Of a stretch of DNA of 64,000 nucleotides, positions 61,613 to 64,000 are shown piece after piece. The DNA comes from Leptospira sp. WS4.C2 (lineage in GTDB: Bacteria > Spirochaetota > Leptospiria > Leptospirales > Leptospiraceae). The stretch is taken from NCBI RefSeq assembly GCF_040833985.1, contig NZ_CP162139.1:3003501-3067500 (forward strand), in the 5' to 3' direction. The translations under genes and the position numbers were made by a program. Numbering within the stretch: position 1 is the first letter of the stretch; each line of letters begins with the position of its first letter. The notes beneath the pieces were generated by a model. That model saw only the letters and a list, made by a program, of their open reading frames with translations, was not told the DNA's origin and searched no databases.

Positions 61613-62560
61613 TTAAAAACCTATTCCGCTTTTATTTCCAATGTATCCAATATAAATTTTTCGATTTTCTGGATCTGGGAAAAAATATAGCCTAACTTCA
61701 TCCTTTCCTATACTCCATTTTAGATGTAGACTAAAAACTCTGATTCTGCCATCTGGACACAAAAAGCTTCTTTTATCCAAAGTCTTTTTAATTCTTTCTG
61801 GAGAATCTGGAGAACATTCAATCCCTAAATTTTTAAAATCGAACCCACCATCTAACCAACTTGATACTTTCGAGTTAAGACGAATCAACTTTTTTAGCAA
61901 ATTATTGAATCTCATATCACCAACAGAAATTCTATATAGTTGCTCTTTAGCATTGTCACAAAAAAATAATTGAGGGAAAATTTCCGAAACTTTATCAAGG
62001 AAGTCTTCCATAGATTCAATCTCTTTTTTTAAAGCCAAGTATATCTTCATTTCTACGTCGAATTGCTGAATTGAATTAGGCGAATAAATATTCGGTATAG
62101 TTTCATTTAAAGCTACTTCTTCACCATTATATATTCGAATTGCCAAGAAGACTCTTTCCCAGTATTTTTGAAAAACAAAGCCAATAGCAATAGATTGCGA
62201 TAAATAAGCACCGAAAATACCTAGCGAAATTTTATATGATTTATCTTCTAGCTCAACCTCAACCTTTGTATCAATAAATTCCGATACTATTTTTTCCCTT
62301 TTCTCATCAATAAATGGTTTAACAGAAACACCTAATAAGAGAGTTCGCAAATTATCACGGCGACCATCATAAATCCAGTTTTTTAAAGAATAGTCTTCGG
62401 AAAGAAGAATTTCATCTAATCCTTTCGCAAATCGAATCTTTGTGAACCCATATTTAGAAGAAGACTGAAACGTCTTTATAAATTGAATCATCCCCTCGTT
62501 AATTTTATCCTTTAAAATAACGCTATTCCCTAAAGATAGTTCGTTGAAATAAATATCCAT
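61613..62560 (-). CDS. unknown protein with RelE-like C-terminal part, putative effector
   Basis: The 315-residue protein has no recognised N-terminal domain. Residues about 240-315 read SPDSPERIKKTLDKRSFLCPDG, then VFSLHLKWSIG, VRLYFFPD and KIYIGYIGN. The pattern of F-S-x-H followed by R-x-Y-F and a strand ending IGYIG resembles RelE/ParE-type toxins and the tails of several defence proteins. I infer that it could be an effector, for instance an RNase. It starts one base after the AAA ATPase stop and is the last gene of the operon. Confidence 0.5.
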   Translation of the reverse strand: MDIYFNELSLGNSVILKDKINEGMIQFIKTFQSSSKYGFTKIRFAKGLDEILLSEDYSLKNWIYDGRRDNLRTLLLGVSVKPFIDEKREKIVSEFIDTKVEVELEDKSYKISLGIFGAYLSQSIAIGFVFQKYWERVFLAIRIYNGEEVALNETIPNIYSPNSIQQFDVEMKIYLALKKEIESMEDFLDKVSEIFPQLFFCDNAKEQLYRISVGDMRFNNLLKKLIRLNSKVSSWLDGGFDFKNLGIECSPDSPERIKKTLDKRSFLCPDGRIRVFSLHLKWSIGKDEVRLYFFPDPENRKIYIGYIGNKSGIGF

Positions 62561-62561
62561 A

Positions 62562-63659
62562 TCAAATCAACTTTAGTAACTGGTTATTCCACTCATCTAA
62601 AAAATTCTCAGGATAATTACTCAAATTTCCCTCACGATCAACCTTAATATTTGTAATTTCAGAATATTGTTCTGAGTCATAATCAGTCCTATTAAAAAAC
62701 AGGACATTCACATCTCTATGATTAACCTTATTTTCTTTAACGGACACCCTGATACCGTTGACTATATGGTCACTATGTGTCTCAATAATCAATTGAGAGC
62801 CATTTGCTGAGCATAGCGCGAGGAGTTTTCCTAATTCTGCTTGCCCTCGAGGATGGACATGAGATTCAGGATTTTCGATTATGAGAATATCTTCTGTTTT
62901 GGAAGATAAAAGCATTGTGATTACAGGCAGAGTATAACTTAACCCAAATCCAACATTTTGTGGTTTAAATCTAGAAGTAAAACCATCCTTGGTTTCGAAT
63001 TGATAATCTAGAAGTATATTTTCCGTTCCTGGAATTTCAGTTGTGTTTAGTTTAACTCCAGGACTAATTTCAGATAGCCAAGCTTCTACTTGATGTATAA
63101 GAATTTCAGACTTCGCTTTCGGATGTAAAAGCAAGGTAGGAGTCAATTTTTTGTTTCCAAATGTATGCAAAAAATGCGTAGCGTATTCCCCAGAATTTCC
63201 AAGTTGCTTCAAATTATTGACGACTCCAAAAGAGGTTTTATAAATACTTCGAGGACTTATCCTTTCGGCATTTAAATATTTAAGATTGTCATTAAATAAT
63301 GAATATGTCGCTAATTCGGTGCTTGAAATTCTAAAATTTGAATGTAAAACTTGACTTTCTGAATCGTAATCGAAGTGCCAATTGAAACTTACATCATCCA
63401 CAAATTTCACTCCAATATTGATAGTTTCCTCACTTGCGAACTGATAAAGTGCGTCTCTACCTTTTCCTATATCTACAAATTGGTTAGCTAAAGATAGTTC
63501 TCCTTCACTTAATCTACGACTTGCATTCAACGATAAAATAACCTGTATAAAGGAGGATTTACCCATTCCATTTAATCCCGTTAATACATTAAGACGGCTG
63601 AGTTTTATTGATTTTTCTTTAATTGACTTAAAATTTTTAATACTTAATTCAGTAATCAT
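62562..63659 (-). CDS. AAA ATPase, DUF3696/OLD-like
   Basis: The 365-residue protein starts with the SMC/RecF-like fold: LSIKNFKSIKEKSI, then the Walker A GLNGMGKSSFIQ near residue 28. Walker B lies in ILIIENPESHVHPRGQAELGKLL near 268, and the following LIIETHSDHIVNGIR is typical of the OLD/DUF3696 group. The end, GNLSNYPENFLDEWNNQLLKLI, matches the DUF3696 closing motif. Proteins of this type are sensors or motors in phage defence. It overlaps the upstream gene by four bases and abuts the downstream one. Confidence 0.85.
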   Translation of the reverse strand: MITELSIKNFKSIKEKSIKLSRLNVLTGLNGMGKSSFIQVILSLNASRRLSEGELSLANQFVDIGKGRDALYQFASEETINIGVKFVDDVSFNWHFDYDSESQVLHSNFRISSTELATYSLFNDNLKYLNAERISPRSIYKTSFGVVNNLKQLGNSGEYATHFLHTFGNKKLTPTLLLHPKAKSEILIHQVEAWLSEISPGVKLNTTEIPGTENILLDYQFETKDGFTSRFKPQNVGFGLSYTLPVITMLLSSKTEDILIIENPESHVHPRGQAELGKLLALCSANGSQLIIETHSDHIVNGIRVSVKENKVNHRDVNVLFFNRTDYDSEQYSEITNIKVDREGNLSNYPENFLDEWNNQLLKLI

Positions 63660-64000
63660 TTTTTCAGAATCTCATTTATTAGGGATTTAATTTTGTCAAA
63701 CCGGCGTTTAACACGAGTTTCATCTCCTGTTGCATTTGTAATACTTGCTACAAATTGTAAATCTAATTTACATAAATTAGAAAAAGAATCCATTAATTTA
63801 GTTTTATAATTTTCAAGTTTTAATAATTCGGCTGGATCTAATTTTGAAAGTAGAACACTCCAAACCTCAAAAAGAGGCTTATTTACTTTGGATCGTCTTT
63901 CAGGATAATGACTCGCTTTGCGAAATGCCCAATCACCAAATATTCGATTTGAAGCATCCATGGCTTTTTCGAAATCTAAAGTAATCTCTAATAATTCGTG
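63656..64000 (-). CDS. DUF262 (GmrSD-like) protein, C-terminal part (partial)
   Basis: The reading frame stays open to the window edge; only the last 114 residues are seen. They read DFEKAMDASNRIFGDWAFRK, RRSKVNKPLFEVWSVLLSKL, then a helical tail with RVKRRFDKIKSLI. This is the end of DUF262 proteins, a ParB-like NTPase/nuclease family that includes GmrS of type IV restriction systems. The catalytic N-terminal part lies outside the window. The gene heads the operon and overlaps the ATPase gene by four bases. Confidence 0.7.
   Translation of the reverse strand, partial: HELLEITLDFEKAMDASNRIFGDWAFRKASHYPERRSKVNKPLFEVWSVLLSKLDPAELLKLENYKTKLMDSFSNLCKLDLQFVASITNATGDETRVKRRFDKIKSLINEILKK

Noticed and set aside
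1..64000. CRISPR arrays, rRNA and phage structural genes
   Set aside because: No regularly spaced direct repeats, rRNA segments or recognisable capsid, tail or integrase genes were seen in the window.

Overview
The window looks like part of the chromosome of a spirochaete, most likely a saprophytic Leptospira. This is inferred from the moderately low GC, the many lipoproteins with loose spirochaetal lipoboxes ending in Cys (at 3559, 24447, 46428, 51420 and 59180), the TonB-dependent receptor, the many sensory genes, and the mix of conserved hypothetical proteins. No rRNA, CRISPR or convincing tRNA gene was found.

Layout: (1) 1-5.3 kb: end of a CoA-binding protein, two small membrane proteins, then a probable metal/iron uptake module (TonB-dependent receptor, Cys-rich lipoprotein, PepSY membrane protein) flanked by matching TGAGA-N5-TCTCA palindromes. 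(2) 5.4-24.2 kb: a compact nitrate-assimilation and molybdenum-cofactor island. It holds a MOT1-type molybdate transporter, a nitrate reductase fused to an FAD/NAD reductase and a BFD domain, NirB, NirD, SUMT for siroheme, a MoaC-MoaB fusion, MoeA, NarK, a second molybdopterin oxidoreductase, a MoeB-rhodanese fusion, MoaA, MoaD, MoaE and MobA. Two near-identical sigma-54-type promoters precede nirB and narK, which suggests nitrogen control. (3) 24.4-39.7 kb: mixed accessory genes (lipoprotein, two-part histidine kinase, hydrolases, peptidase, DNA glycosylase) and several small regulator units (MarR, ArsR, TetR), each beside a clear palindromic operator. (4) 39.7-46.2 kb: signalling genes (chemotaxis receptor, hybrid kinase, REC-EAL phosphodiesterase) and an arsenite methyltransferase. 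(5) 46.4-59.7 kb: lipoproteins including one of 1313 residues, acyl-CoA ligase with AraC regulator, RRM RNA-binding protein, and a MarR plus membrane-protein pair that may be acquired. (6) 59.7-64 kb: a mobile/defence region with intergenic structured repeats, an IS110-family element whose 5' non-coding part folds like a bridge RNA, and a tight three-gene operon (DUF262 protein, AAA ATPase, unknown protein with a RelE-like tail) that looks like an anti-phage system. The operon is cut by the end of the window.

The genes of region 2 form one pathway. Molybdate is imported and built into the cofactor by MoaA/MoaC/MoaB/MoaD/MoaE/MoeA/MobA, with MoeB activating MoaD. Nitrate enters through NarK, is reduced by the fused nitrate reductase, and nitrite is reduced to ammonium by NirBD, whose siroheme needs the SUMT product. 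Four scattered copies of a hairpin-rich repeat (around 31.7, 33.8, 56.9 and 60.0 kb) mark sites of rearrangement: one truncates a GreA/Rnk-like gene, and another adjoins the IS110 element.
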